Origin: Pseudomonas sp.
GTDB taxonomy: Bacteria > Pseudomonadota > Gammaproteobacteria > Pseudomonadales > Pseudomonadaceae
NCBI GenBank assembly: GCA_022448005.1
Contig: JAKUTK010000029.1
Location: 1 to 58,537, forward strand
Reading direction: 5' to 3'
Length of the DNA stretch: 58,537 nt
Positions 37,071 through 45,190 of the stretch are shown here, in pieces. A program made the translations under genes and the position numbers. The number at the start of each line of letters is the position of its first letter. Position 1 is the first letter of the stretch. A model generated the notes under the pieces. It saw only the letters and a list, made by a program, of their open reading frames with translations, ran no database searches and was not told the DNA's origin.

Positions 37071-37814
37071 ATGAAGCTCGATTGGTGGACCCTCGGCCTG
37101 CAGCTGATCAACGTTCTGGTATTGATGTGGCTGCTGTCGCGTTTCCTGTTCAAGCCGATTTCGCAGATCATCGCCCAACGGCAGCGTGTGGCGGCCGAAC
37201 TGCTCGATCAGGCCGCCGCGGCGAAGGCCGATGCGCAGGCGCTTGATGCCAGTGCCGTTGCGGCGAATGAAGCGGTAGCCCAGACACGAGCGGCGGCGCT
37301 TGAGGCCGTTCAACAGGAGGCTGACGCCATGCGCAGCAAGCTGTTGCGCGAGGCCGAAGCGGGCGCTGCGGACAGTCGTGAAAAGGCGATGCAGGCGCTG
37401 CAGGACGACCAGCGCGCGGCACGTCGGCGGGCTGAGGCAGACGCGGCACAACTGGCGCTCGATATCGCCAGAAAATTGCTGGCGCGCTTGCCGGCGGATG
37501 CTCAGGTCAGCGGCTTCGTCGAAGGGCTGGTGGCGGAGCTGGCGCGATTGCCCGAGACCCTTCGCGACAGTCTGCGCCAGCCAGCACAGCGATTCGAGGT
37601 GCACGCGCCGCGTCCTCTTGAGCAAGCCGAGCTCGCCCAAATCCAGCAGGCGCTTGCGACCGCCCTGGGGCAGCCGGTGACGCTGGACGTCATGGTCGAC
37701 GCCACGCTGGTCGCTGGGCTGGAACTGACCGGAGGCGCGGTGGTGGTGCGCAACAGTTTTCGTGCCGATCTGGACCGCTTGAAGAACGAGCTGCTGGACG
37801 CCGAGCATGCCTAA
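37071..37814 (+). CDS. atpF: N-type ATP synthase, b subunit with delta-like C-terminus
   Basis: The 247-residue protein is far longer than a normal b subunit (about 160). It has one membrane segment ([16 protein letters not shown]), a long Ala/Gln/Arg-rich coiled coil to about residue 150, and a C-terminal domain ending [20 protein letters not shown] then [19 protein letters not shown], which resembles the C-terminal part of delta. No separate atpH gene exists in the operon, so this fusion probably supplies the whole peripheral stalk. It overlaps atpA by 8 bp. Confidence 0.9.
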   Translation: MKLDWWTLGLQLINVLVLMWLLSRFLFKPISQIIAQRQRVAAELLDQAAAAKADAQALDASAVAANEAVAQTRAAALEAVQQEADAMRSKLLREAEAGAADSREKAMQALQDDQRAARRRAEADAAQLALDIARKLLARLPADAQVSGFVEGLVAELARLPETLRDSLRQPAQRFEVHAPRPLEQAELAQIQQALATALGQPVTLDVMVDATLVAGLELTGGAVVVRNSFRADLDRLKNELLDAEHA

Positions 37815-39333
37815 TCATCAACACAACGCCGACGACTGGCTCGCGCGTAGCCGTGCAGCTCTTGACCGAGTCCGGCTCGGCGCCGAGGCTTGTGAAGTGG
37901 GTCGGGTCGAGCAGGTAGGTGACGGTATCGCTCAGGTTTCAGGGCTGCCCGGCGCACGCCTTAACGAATTGCTGCGTTTTGACGACGCCGGTTTCGGTTT
38001 CGTGCTGACGCTCGACGCCGAGCGTATCGGTGTCGTGTTGCTTGACGAAGCCAGCACCATCGCCGCCGGGTCGCGTGTCTATGCTACCGGCGAGGTGCTT
38101 CAGGTGCCGGTAGGCCCCGAACTGCTGGGCCGTGTGGTGGACCCGTTGGGGCGGCCGCTGGACCGCGACGAGCCGATCGAAGCTCGGCAGTGGCTGCCCA
38201 TTGAGCGGCCGGCGCCCGCCATCATCGATCGCGACCATGTGCGCGAGCCGGTGGAGACCGGCGTACTGATCGTCGATGCGCTGTTTGCGATAGGGCGCGG
38301 CCAGCGCGAACTGATTATCGGCGACCGCGCCACGGGCAAAACCTCGCTGGCCATCGATGCCATCGTCAACCAGAAACACACCGAACTGATCTGCGTCTAT
38401 GTGGCGGTTGGCCAGCGCGCCAGCGCAGTGCAGCAGGTGATCGAGGCCGTGCGTGAGCACGGCGCGGCGGAGCGCTGCGTGTTCGTGGTTGCGTCGGCAT
38501 CAGCCTCGCCGGGCATGCAGTGGGCCGCCCCCTTTGCCGGCTTCAGCATCGCCGAGTACTTTCGCGACCGAGGCCAGCATGCGCTGATAGTCCTCGACGA
38601 CCTCAGCAAACATGCCGCGACCCATCGCGAGTTGGCCTTGCTGACCCACGAGGCGCCGGGCCGCGAAGCCTACCCTGGGGACATCTTCTACCTGCACGCG
38701 CGGCTGCTGGAGCGAGCCGCCAAGTTGTCCGCAGAACTCGGTGGCGGCTCGCTGACCGCTTTGCCGATCGCGCAGACCGAGGCGGGCAACCTGTCGGCCT
38801 ACATACCGACCAACCTCATTTCCATCACCGATGGCCAGATCTTTCTGGACAGCCACCTTGCTGCCGCCAACCAACTGCCTGCGGTCGACGTCGGGCTGTC
38901 CGTCAGCCGGGTCGGCGGCAAGGCGCAGGCGCGCATCCTACGCGACGTGGCTGGGCGAGTTCGTCTGGAGTACTCCCAGTTCCTCGAGCTGGAGTTGTTC
39001 ACCCGGTTCGGCGGGCTCAGCGACAACCGGGTAAAGGCGCAGTTACAGCGCGGCGAGCGCAGTCGGGCGCTGTTTGCCCAGCCACGGTTTGCCGCCTTGC
39101 GCCGTATCGATCAGGTGGCCCTGCTCGCGGCCTTGTCTGACGGAGTTTTCGATGCTCAGCCGGTCGCCATGTTCAAGTCCCTGCGCGCACGTCTGCCATC
39201 CTGGCTGGATGCACGGGCTACTGCGTTATCCCTGGAGGTCGAGCGCAGTGGTCAGCTGAACGATGATCAGCGCGCCACGCTGATAGCTGAAGTCGCGGCC
39301 TTGTGTCGCGAGCTGACGAGTACCGCGACGTGA
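37807..39333 (+). CDS. atpA: N-type ATP synthase, alpha subunit
   Basis: The 508-residue noncatalytic F1 subunit has Walker [10 protein letters not shown] (residues 172-180), [12 protein letters not shown] as Walker B, and the alpha-specific [13 protein letters not shown] and [13 protein letters not shown] (with the arginine finger). It overlaps the end of atpF by 8 bp and shares a GTGA junction with atpG. Confidence 0.94.
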   Translation: MPNHQHNADDWLARSRAALDRVRLGAEACEVGRVEQVGDGIAQVSGLPGARLNELLRFDDAGFGFVLTLDAERIGVVLLDEASTIAAGSRVYATGEVLQVPVGPELLGRVVDPLGRPLDRDEPIEARQWLPIERPAPAIIDRDHVREPVETGVLIVDALFAIGRGQRELIIGDRATGKTSLAIDAIVNQKHTELICVYVAVGQRASAVQQVIEAVREHGAAERCVFVVASASASPGMQWAAPFAGFSIAEYFRDRGQHALIVLDDLSKHAATHRELALLTHEAPGREAYPGDIFYLHARLLERAAKLSAELGGGSLTALPIAQTEAGNLSAYIPTNLISITDGQIFLDSHLAAANQLPAVDVGLSVSRVGGKAQARILRDVAGRVRLEYSQFLELELFTRFGGLSDNRVKAQLQRGERSRALFAQPRFAALRRIDQVALLAALSDGVFDAQPVAMFKSLRARLPSWLDARATALSLEVERSGQLNDDQRATLIAEVAALCRELTSTAT

Positions 39334-40178
39334 GCAGTCGCCTCGGGGAGTTGGCCCAGCATCTTGAAACCACCCATGAGCTGGCTGGCGTGATTGGCGC
39401 CATGCGCGGGATTGCGGCCGCCCGCTCGCACGATGCACAACAGCGGTTGGCGGGTGTTCGGGCCTACGCCAGTACGCTGGGCGAGGCGATCGGTAAAGGG
39501 CTTGGGCTTCTCGAAGAGCTTGATCGGCCTGGCACACCGAAAAACGGGGCGCAGGCTCATCTGTTGCTTGTGCTCTGTGCCGAACAGGGCTTTGTCGGCA
39601 CCTTCAACGACCGCCTGATCGACGCTGCGGCCGACGGTCTGCAGCGCTTGCCGGGGGACTTGCTGGTGGTGGGTGCGCGCGGTCAGGTCAGTACCGCCGA
39701 TCGCGGGCTAAAGCCGGTCTGGTCGGCGCCCATGGCGGTCCATCCGGATGAGGCCCAGGCGCTCGCGGGGCGCATCGCCGAGGCGCTCTACACCCGACTC
39801 GACCCGAAGCGGGTGACTCGCGTTTCGCTGGTGCACGGCATGCCCCGGCAGGCCGGAAAACAGGCGATCGTCACGCGCTCATTGTTGCCGTTCGATTACT
39901 CGCGCTTTCCGGTCGAACCCGGCGAGCGGTCGCCACGGACACATCTCGAACGTGGTCAGCTGGTGTTGCAGTTGGCTGAAGAATACGTGTATGCCGAGCT
40001 GTGCGAAGCGCTGATGCTGTCCTGTGCCGCAGAAAATGAAGCGCGGATGCACGCGATGATCACCGCTCAGGACAATATCAGTCGTCGCCAAGATGAGTTG
40101 CATGCCCAGTTCAGTCGCGTTCGGCAGGACGAAATTACCGATGAAATCATGGAGCTTTCGTCGCAGCGCCTGTTCTGA
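39330..40178 (+). CDS. atpG: N-type ATP synthase, gamma subunit
   Basis: The 282-residue rotor subunit has the N-terminal helix [22 protein letters not shown], the middle Rossmann-like domain with [16 protein letters not shown] (the SDRGLCGGFN position) and the C-terminal helix [21 protein letters not shown] chose GTG 39330, which overlaps the atpA TGA and gives the same N-terminal length as E. coli gamma; GTG 39303 is possible. It ends the atp operon, and converges on an ABC permease gene 24 bp away with no clear terminator between. Confidence 0.88.
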   Translation: MSSRLGELAQHLETTHELAGVIGAMRGIAAARSHDAQQRLAGVRAYASTLGEAIGKGLGLLEELDRPGTPKNGAQAHLLLVLCAEQGFVGTFNDRLIDAAADGLQRLPGDLLVVGARGQVSTADRGLKPVWSAPMAVHPDEAQALAGRIAEALYTRLDPKRVTRVSLVHGMPRQAGKQAIVTRSLLPFDYSRFPVEPGERSPRTHLERGQLVLQLAEEYVYAELCEALMLSCAAENEARMHAMITAQDNISRRQDELHAQFSRVRQDEITDEIMELSSQRLF

Positions 40179-40202
40179 AGGTCTGCCCGGTGGGCGCCTC
40201 GA

Positions 40203-40970
40203 TTACGCGCGGACCCAGCGCTGGCGGGCCCAGCCACTCAATGCATCGACAGCCAGCACCATCAGCAGCATGGCCAGGATTACCGTCGATGCTTGCGCCT
40301 CCTGGAACAGGCTGAGGCTCATGTAGAGCATCTGGCCGAGGCCGCCGGCGCCAACGAAGCCGAGTACGCTTGCCATGCGGATGTTGTTTTCCCACCGGTA
40401 AAGGCTGTAGGCGACGAGCTGCGGCCACAGACCCGGCAAGGTGCCGTAGCAGAACGCGGTGACTCGACCGCTGCCGGCCAGTCGCAGCGCGTCGCCTGGT
40501 GCGCTCGGTGTGTTTTCCAACGCTTCGGCGAACAATCGCCCCAGCACGCCGGCCGTATGCAGCGCCAGCGCCAGAGTTCCTGCGTTCGGCCCAAGCCCCG
40601 CCGCCAATACCATCAATGCGGCCCAGACCAGTTCGGGGATCGCCCTCAGCGCATTGAGCAGCAGCCGCGCCGCGCCTTTGCCAAACAATCCGAAACGTCC
40701 GGCCGCCGGCAGCGCCAGCAGCAGGCCAAGCAATGCTGCCAGTAAGGTGCCGATGGCCGACATCGCCAGGGTTTCCAGCGCGCCGTAACCGATGGCGCGC
40801 AAGTGCGGGGCCGACAAGTCGGGACTGAGAAAACCTGTGGCGTATTCGCCCATGTGCGCGAGGCCTTCGCGGCTGAACAACGCGCTGGCTTCGAGCTGCA
40901 GATAGCTAAACGATCCGAGCACTGCGATAACCAGGAGCAGCGGCAGGGCGTAGCGCGCGAGCGGTTTCAG
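40203..40970 (-). CDS. PhnE-type ABC permease (second copy), CTG start likely
   Basis: This membrane protein (255 residues from the proposed start) has the PhnE-family motifs LETLAMSAIGTLLAALLGL, RAIPELVWAALMVLAAGLGPNAGTLALALHTAG and the ATPase-contact loop RWENNIRMASVLGFVGAGGLG. No ATG, GTG or TTG in frame gives an intact first membrane helix. A CTG at 40968-40970 overlaps the TGA of the upstream permease (CTGA) and stands five bases after GGAGG, so I propose it as the start (M-KPLARYALPLL). It is the last gene of a four-gene ABC operon. Confidence 0.78.
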   Translation of the reverse strand: MKPLARYALPLLLVIAVLGSFSYLQLEASALFSREGLAHMGEYATGFLSPDLSAPHLRAIGYGALETLAMSAIGTLLAALLGLLLALPAAGRFGLFGKGAARLLLNALRAIPELVWAALMVLAAGLGPNAGTLALALHTAGVLGRLFAEALENTPSAPGDALRLAGSGRVTAFCYGTLPGLWPQLVAYSLYRWENNIRMASVLGFVGAGGLGQMLYMSLSLFQEAQASTVILAMLLMVLAVDALSGWARQRWVRA

Positions 40971-41800
40971 ACGTACCTCCGGCGCAGCTGCTGGCTGAGC
41001 AGGTCGGCCAGCAGCACCAGCACGAGGAAGGTCAGCAACATGCTCGCCACTTCGCCGCCGGCGAACATGCGGATCGACAGGTCCATCTGCTGGCCCAAAC
41101 CACCCGCGCCAACGAAGCCCATCACCACGGAAGCGCGGATGGCGCACTCCCAGCGGTAGACGGTATAGGAGAGCATTTCGCCGGTGGCCTGCGGTAACAC
41201 GCCATAGGCGAAGGCCTGCAGGCGCGAACCGCCAGCGCCAATCAGTGCGCGAGTGGGCAGGGGGTCGACCGACTCGAAAATTTCCGCATAGACCTTGCCG
41301 AGCATGCCGGCATAGGTGATGGCAATGGCCAGTACCCCAGCGGTAGGCCCGAGCCCGACAGCGCGGACGAAGAGCAGTGCCCAGACGATCTCAGGGACGC
41401 TGCGCAGCAGAATCAGTAGCCCTCTGACTGGCCAACGCAGCGCCTGAGCCCACCAGTGAGGACGACCGCCGCGGCTGACCGCTGAGATCGACAAGGCGCG
41501 GGTCGCCAGCAGGGCGCAGGGGATGGCCACGGCGAGGGCCAAAGTCATGCCGGCGGTCGCGATGGCGAGCGTTTCCAATGTTGCGCGTCCGAGCAGGCGC
41601 AAGAACGCGGCATCATGAGCCGGAGGCCAGAATCCGGACAGGAAACTGGCCATGATTTCCGCGTTGCTGCCATCGAAGAGCACACCAATATCCAATTCGC
41701 TCAACGACAAGCCCGGCCACAGCAGCGCCAGTGCCACGAGGGTCAGCACCAGGCGTGAGCGGGCGGCGGGGTCGCGCTGGGTGAAGACTGGGTTCAGCAT
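40967..41800 (-). CDS. PhnE-type ABC permease (first copy)
   Basis: The 277-residue inner-membrane permease has RSVPEIVWALLFVRAVGLGPTAGVLAIAITYAGMLGKVYAE and RWECAIRASVVMGFVGAGGLGQQMDLSIRMFAGGE-type segments (quoted in parts), typical of phosphonate/selenate-family permeases. It is a paralogue of the next gene; the two probably form a heterodimer. It overlaps the ATPase gene by 7 bp upstream. Its last codons contain the GGAGG for the following gene. Confidence 0.85.
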   Translation of the reverse strand: MLNPVFTQRDPAARSRLVLTLVALALLWPGLSLSELDIGVLFDGSNAEIMASFLSGFWPPAHDAAFLRLLGRATLETLAIATAGMTLALAVAIPCALLATRALSISAVSRGGRPHWWAQALRWPVRGLLILLRSVPEIVWALLFVRAVGLGPTAGVLAIAITYAGMLGKVYAEIFESVDPLPTRALIGAGGSRLQAFAYGVLPQATGEMLSYTVYRWECAIRASVVMGFVGAGGLGQQMDLSIRMFAGGEVASMLLTFLVLVLLADLLSQQLRRRYV

Positions 41801-42654
41801 CGAGGAATTTGCAGAGGCTGGCCGGGCATCGCCTGCAAGACTGCCGCATTGCCCAGTTGCTCATTGGCATAGAGCGCTTCGAGTTCGGCCGGCATTACCT
41901 GGCTGGACGGCTTGTCAAAGAGGATGCGGCCATCGCGCACGCCAATCACCCGAGGAAAATGCTCCAGCGCCAGCTCAACGGCGTGCAGGCTCGCCAGTAG
42001 CGTCGCCTGGCGGCTCATGGCCTCGCGGTTGAGCACATTCAGTGAATAGGCAGCGAGCACGGGGTCCATCGCCGAGACCGGCTCGTCTGCCAGGATCAGT
42101 TCCGGGCTTTGGTAAAGCGCGCGTGCGATGCCGACTCGCTGCAGCTGCCCGCCAGAAAGCTGATCGCAGCGGGCATAGAGTTTGTCCGCCAGATCCAGCT
42201 TGCCCAGGGCCTGCGCAGCACCATCCTTGTCCAGCGGATAGACCAGGCTGAGCAAGCTGCGTACAAGTGACCATTGGCCGAGCCGGCCGGCCAGCACCGA
42301 GGTGATCACCCGTTGCCGTGGCGGCAGCGGTGGCGCCTGGTGAATCAGGCCGATACGTGAGCGTAGCTTCTGCCGGGCACCCGCTGAAAGCGACCAGGGG
42401 CGGTCACCGATCACGTCCAGTTGCCCTGTGGCCGGTTCTAGATGAGTGGCAAGCAGGCGCAGCAAGGTGGTCTTGCCTGCGCCCGAGGGGCCGATCAGCG
42501 CAACCCGCTCGCCTTGAGCGATCTGCAGCTCGATATCGTGCAGTGCGAGCTGTCCACCGGCATGCCGATAGCTGACGCCGGCCAGCTGCAGGGCGGATTT
42601 GGCCGGAGACTCATCACTCTCGAGCAAGCCAGCTGACGTTGTTGCATGGCTCAT
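41794..42654 (-). CDS. PhnC-type ABC transporter ATPase
   Basis: The 286-residue ATPase has Walker A GPSGAGKTTLLR (near residue 56), a PhnC-like insertion GLIHQAPPLPPRQRVITSVLAGRLG, the signature LSGGQLQRVGIARALY, and Walker B LILADEPVSAMDP. It energises the two adjacent PhnE-type permeases. It has an extra 20 residues at the N-terminus and about 40 beyond the normal C-terminus. It lies 65 bp after the binding-protein gene. Confidence 0.87.
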   Translation of the reverse strand: MSHATTSAGLLESDESPAKSALQLAGVSYRHAGGQLALHDIELQIAQGERVALIGPSGAGKTTLLRLLATHLEPATGQLDVIGDRPWSLSAGARQKLRSRIGLIHQAPPLPPRQRVITSVLAGRLGQWSLVRSLLSLVYPLDKDGAAQALGKLDLADKLYARCDQLSGGQLQRVGIARALYQSPELILADEPVSAMDPVLAAYSLNVLNREAMSRQATLLASLHAVELALEHFPRVIGVRDGRILFDKPSSQVMPAELEALYANEQLGNAAVLQAMPGQPLQIPRC

Positions 42655-42719
42655 TCAAACGCACCCACTTACCCTGGCTTCAGAAACACGGGAGGCAGAG
42701 GTGCTACGGCTAGCTGGGC

Positions 42720-43571
42720 TCACTTCAACAGGCCAGCGGCGCGCGCAGCTTCCTCGATGCCTTCGTAATTTTCCGGGCGGGTTTCGATGAAACGGGTGGC
42801 CGCTTGCAGATCGAGAATCTTCTTGTGTTCCGGATTCGTCGGGTCGAGCTGAAGGAAGGCGGTTTTGATCTTCTGAACGAGCGCCGGGTCCAGGTTGCCG
42901 CGTACGGTCCAGTTGTAATCGTAGTAGGGCGGCGTGGTGGAGATTACCCGCACCTTGTCGGTATCGACTTTGCCAGCCGCGACCAGCTTGTCCCAAACCG
43001 AGGCATTGAGTACGCCACCATCGGCCTTGCCAGCCTGGACCCATGCCGCCGTGGCGTCGTGCGCACCGGAATAGGCGATGCGTTTGAAGAACTGCTCGGG
43101 ATCGATGCCGTCCTTGATCATGAAGTAGCGCGGCATCAAGCTGCCGGAGGTCGAAGACACGGAGCCAAACGCAAAGGTCTTGCCTTTCAGGTCCTGCAGG
43201 GTCTTGACCTCAGGATCGGCAGTGATGAATTTACTGGTGAATTTCTCGTCCTGTTCCCGCTGTACCAGTGGGATCGCATCGCCGGTCTTCAGGTGGGTCT
43301 GGACGAAGGTGAAGCCGCCAAGCCAGGCCAGGTCGAGGCGGTCGGACGCGAGGGATTCGACCACCGCAGCGTAATCGGAAACCGGGGTGAACTTGACCGG
43401 CATACCCAGTTCTTTCTCGAGGTATTCGCCCAGTGGTTCGAACTTGCGGATCAGCTCGGTCGGTGCTTCGTCGGGAATGGCCGATACGCGAAGGACGTCG
43501 GCAGCATGGGTGGTGGCAATAGACAACGAAAGGGCAAGGCCGGTAACGGCTGCCAGGGTGCGCTTCAGCAT
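42720..43571 (-). CDS. PhnD-family binding protein (putative selenate/phosphonate)
   Basis: The 283-residue protein starts at ATG 43571 with a signal peptide (MLKRTLAAVTGLALSLSIA, cleavage after THA). The mature protein has VLRVSAIPDEAPTELIRKFEPL, RLDLAWLGGFTFVQ, GKTFAFGSVSSTSGSLMPRYFM and YSGAHDATAAWVQAGKADGG. The FGSVSSTSGSLMPRYF form is, to my memory, that of the subgroup annotated as putative selenate transporters rather than the PhnD phosphonate proteins. The substrate remains uncertain. It is first in the operon; 283 bp with no gene separate it from the divergent small genes. Confidence 0.78.
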   Translation of the reverse strand: MLKRTLAAVTGLALSLSIATTHAADVLRVSAIPDEAPTELIRKFEPLGEYLEKELGMPVKFTPVSDYAAVVESLASDRLDLAWLGGFTFVQTHLKTGDAIPLVQREQDEKFTSKFITADPEVKTLQDLKGKTFAFGSVSSTSGSLMPRYFMIKDGIDPEQFFKRIAYSGAHDATAAWVQAGKADGGVLNASVWDKLVAAGKVDTDKVRVISTTPPYYDYNWTVRGNLDPALVQKIKTAFLQLDPTNPEHKKILDLQAATRFIETRPENYEGIEEAARAAGLLK

Positions 43572-43854
43572 TGTGGTTCTCCGGTTCAATAGCGGAAAAA
43601 GCGCGCGGATTATAGAGGTAGAAGGCGGCGACAACGCAAGCATCAGGCCGAGATGGCTTTGTCGTCCGCCGAAAACGAAAGCAGGGTGCCGGGTGTAGCA
43701 GAGCTTGGTGCGCTGTCTGTCCGGTCGGGAGGATGACGTCGATCAACACATGCTCAGTTCCATGCAAAAACTTTAGCGAGTGGTGGCATTTAGATATTTA
43801 AGTGCCATCAAGGGTTGATTAGACTTCGCCGCCTTCAAGGTCGAGGGTTACGAC

Positions 43855-44181
43855 ATGAGTGAGTTCAAGGAAGAAAAGCGGAAGCTTCATGCACTGCGAA
43901 AACACATCGACGTACTCCTGGCGCACGGGGCCGTTATCACACAGCGGGATCCGCTCGTCCTCCTTGATGGCGGACAGGTGCTTCGGGTCGACCACGGCAT
44001 GCTCATCAGCTACTACAAATCCCTCGCATTGATTGAGCCGACCACCGACGGCGAATGGCCGGATTCATTGCGCGAGATGGCTGCCGATCTCTGCTGCCAT
44101 CAGCTCGACGAAGCCATCGAAGCCGGGCTTGAAGACAATCCGGAAAGCGGCGCCTCGGCCAGGCAAGGCCAGGCGAGCTGA
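43855..44181 (+). CDS. Small unknown protein, tandem paralogue 1
   Basis: A 108-residue protein without signal peptide or membrane segment. I do not recognise the family. It shares a core with the next two genes: LHALRKHIDVLLAHGAVITQR (first 20 residues shown by pattern H-x-LR-x3-D-x-LL-x2-GA-x-IT-x-R-DPL) and a C-terminal EWPDSLREMAADLC plus QLDEAIEA helix. GAGGG precedes the ATG. The fold may be a small alpha-beta domain with two terminal helices. The third gene is its closest relative. Confidence 0.75.
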   Translation: MSEFKEEKRKLHALRKHIDVLLAHGAVITQRDPLVLLDGGQVLRVDHGMLISYYKSLALIEPTTDGEWPDSLREMAADLCCHQLDEAIEAGLEDNPESGASARQGQAS

Positions 44182-44192
44182 TGCTGAGGGTC

Positions 44193-44213
44193 AGCCGGCG
44201 CTAATCGCCGGCT
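44193..44213. repeat. Hairpin between tandem paralogues 1 and 2
   Basis: AGCCGGCG and CGCCGGCT form a perfect 8-bp stem with a CTAAT loop, 11 bp after the first gene and 17 bp before the second. There is no T run, so it may act as an RNA-stabilising or attenuating structure rather than a terminator. Confidence 0.45.
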
Positions 44214-44229
44214 GGACCGGAAGACCCCT

Positions 44230-44535
44230 ATGCTTTCTGAACGCCGTGAAAACCATACATTGCGCCGGCATATCGATTGTCTGCTCAGCGCCGGAGCGAG
44301 CCTGACCGGGCGCAGTCCGATCATCTTAGACTTTCACGAATGTACCTTTTCGGTGCGTGACGGAAAGCTTTTCAACGAGAACGGGCTTCGAAGCCTGGTT
44401 GCAGTCATTGCCAGGCATGTGTGGTCCTCCGCAGAGCTGCAACAGGTCGCTATCGAGATTTGCTTGGGTCAGCTCGACACCCGGCAAACTGAGTTGAGTG
44501 CCTCCCGCGAAGCTAAGCGCATCTCCTTCCTGTAA
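44230..44535 (+). CDS. Small unknown protein, tandem paralogue 2 (divergent)
   Basis: A 101-residue protein of the same unrecognised family. It keeps the N-terminal pattern HTLRRHIDCLLSAGASLTGR-SPI but has lost much of the central part and the EWP motif, replaced by VWSSAELQQVAIEICLGQLD. GGAAG precedes the ATG. It lies 48 bp after paralogue 1 and is probably in one transcript with it. Its greater divergence suggests a different partner or role. Confidence 0.68.
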   Translation: MLSERRENHTLRRHIDCLLSAGASLTGRSPIILDFHECTFSVRDGKLFNENGLRSLVAVIARHVWSSAELQQVAIEICLGQLDTRQTELSASREAKRISFL

Positions 44536-44628
44536 GGCGCGTTTCAGCGCTCAAGATGGCGCCATGCGTCAGCCCGCAACGAAGCAAGAACTTGCTCACG
44601 TCGGCACGACGGTCTCGATATTAGTGTT

Positions 44629-44644
44629 TGTGATGTGCATCACA
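44629..44644. promoter_or_regulatory. Perfect CRP/Vfr-type site TGTGATGTGCATCACA
   Basis: The sequence is TGTGA-N6-TCACA, the full CRP consensus with a symmetrical centre; Vfr is the CRP homologue of pseudomonads. It lies 43 bp upstream of the start of tandem paralogue 3. A possible -10 (TAGAAT, 44650-44655) would place the site between -35 and -10, favouring repression, but the true promoter is not known. Confidence 0.65.
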
Positions 44645-44686
44645 TTTAGTAGAATCCGCGGCCTTCATGGATGATGGCTTTTTGAT

Positions 44687-45019
44687 GTGAAATCAGCTCA
44701 GGACAAGCGTGTACTCCATACGCTCCGCAAACAGGTCGACGCGTTGCTCGATGTCGGTGCGGTCATCACCTCGCGAGATCCGCTTACCATTGTTACAGCT
44801 GGCGAAACTCTGAAAATGAAGCACGGAACGCTTGTCGGCTATTCTCATATCCTGGATTTGACCGAACCGGTTGCTGACCACGAGTGGCCGGAGGCTTTGC
44901 GGCAAATGGCTATTGATCTCTGCATCAAGCAGCTCGACCAGGCAATCGAAGCGTTGAACAACGGTACCGCGCTCGCCGAGACGCAGCTTGCCGCTAACGA
45001 CAGCGCAATCACCGGCTGA
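44687..45019 (+). CDS. Small unknown protein, tandem paralogue 3
   Basis: A 110-residue protein closely related to paralogue 1: VLHTLRKQVDALLDVGAVIT, SRDPLTIV, then DHEWPEALRQMAIDLCIKQLD with a matching QAIEAL end. The start is a GTG at 44687 with only a weak ribosome-binding site; no in-frame ATG keeps the conserved N-terminus. Unlike its neighbours it has its own upstream region, with a perfect CRP/Vfr-type palindrome. I do not recognise the family; function unknown. Confidence 0.75.
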   Translation: MKSAQDKRVLHTLRKQVDALLDVGAVITSRDPLTIVTAGETLKMKHGTLVGYSHILDLTEPVADHEWPEALRQMAIDLCIKQLDQAIEALNNGTALAETQLAANDSAITG

Positions 45020-45190
45020 ACTCCCTCTCTGCGCTCCGTCGAATCAAAGCACCCTATGCAGCTTGCCGACTTGGGCTTTTGCTCTAGCCTGCTGAAAGCA
45101 GACATCGAAAACAGCCGGCGCGACAACGCTACGCCTGAGGCAGCCTAATCTGCTTAGACGCCCGCAAACGATCTGACTGAAGGGGAGCCC

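Noticed and set aside
45056..45148. 30-residue small ORF (MQLADLGFCSSLLKADIE...) before the protease gene
   Set aside because: No good ribosome-binding site and too short to judge; it needs translation evidence, so it is not listed as a gene.
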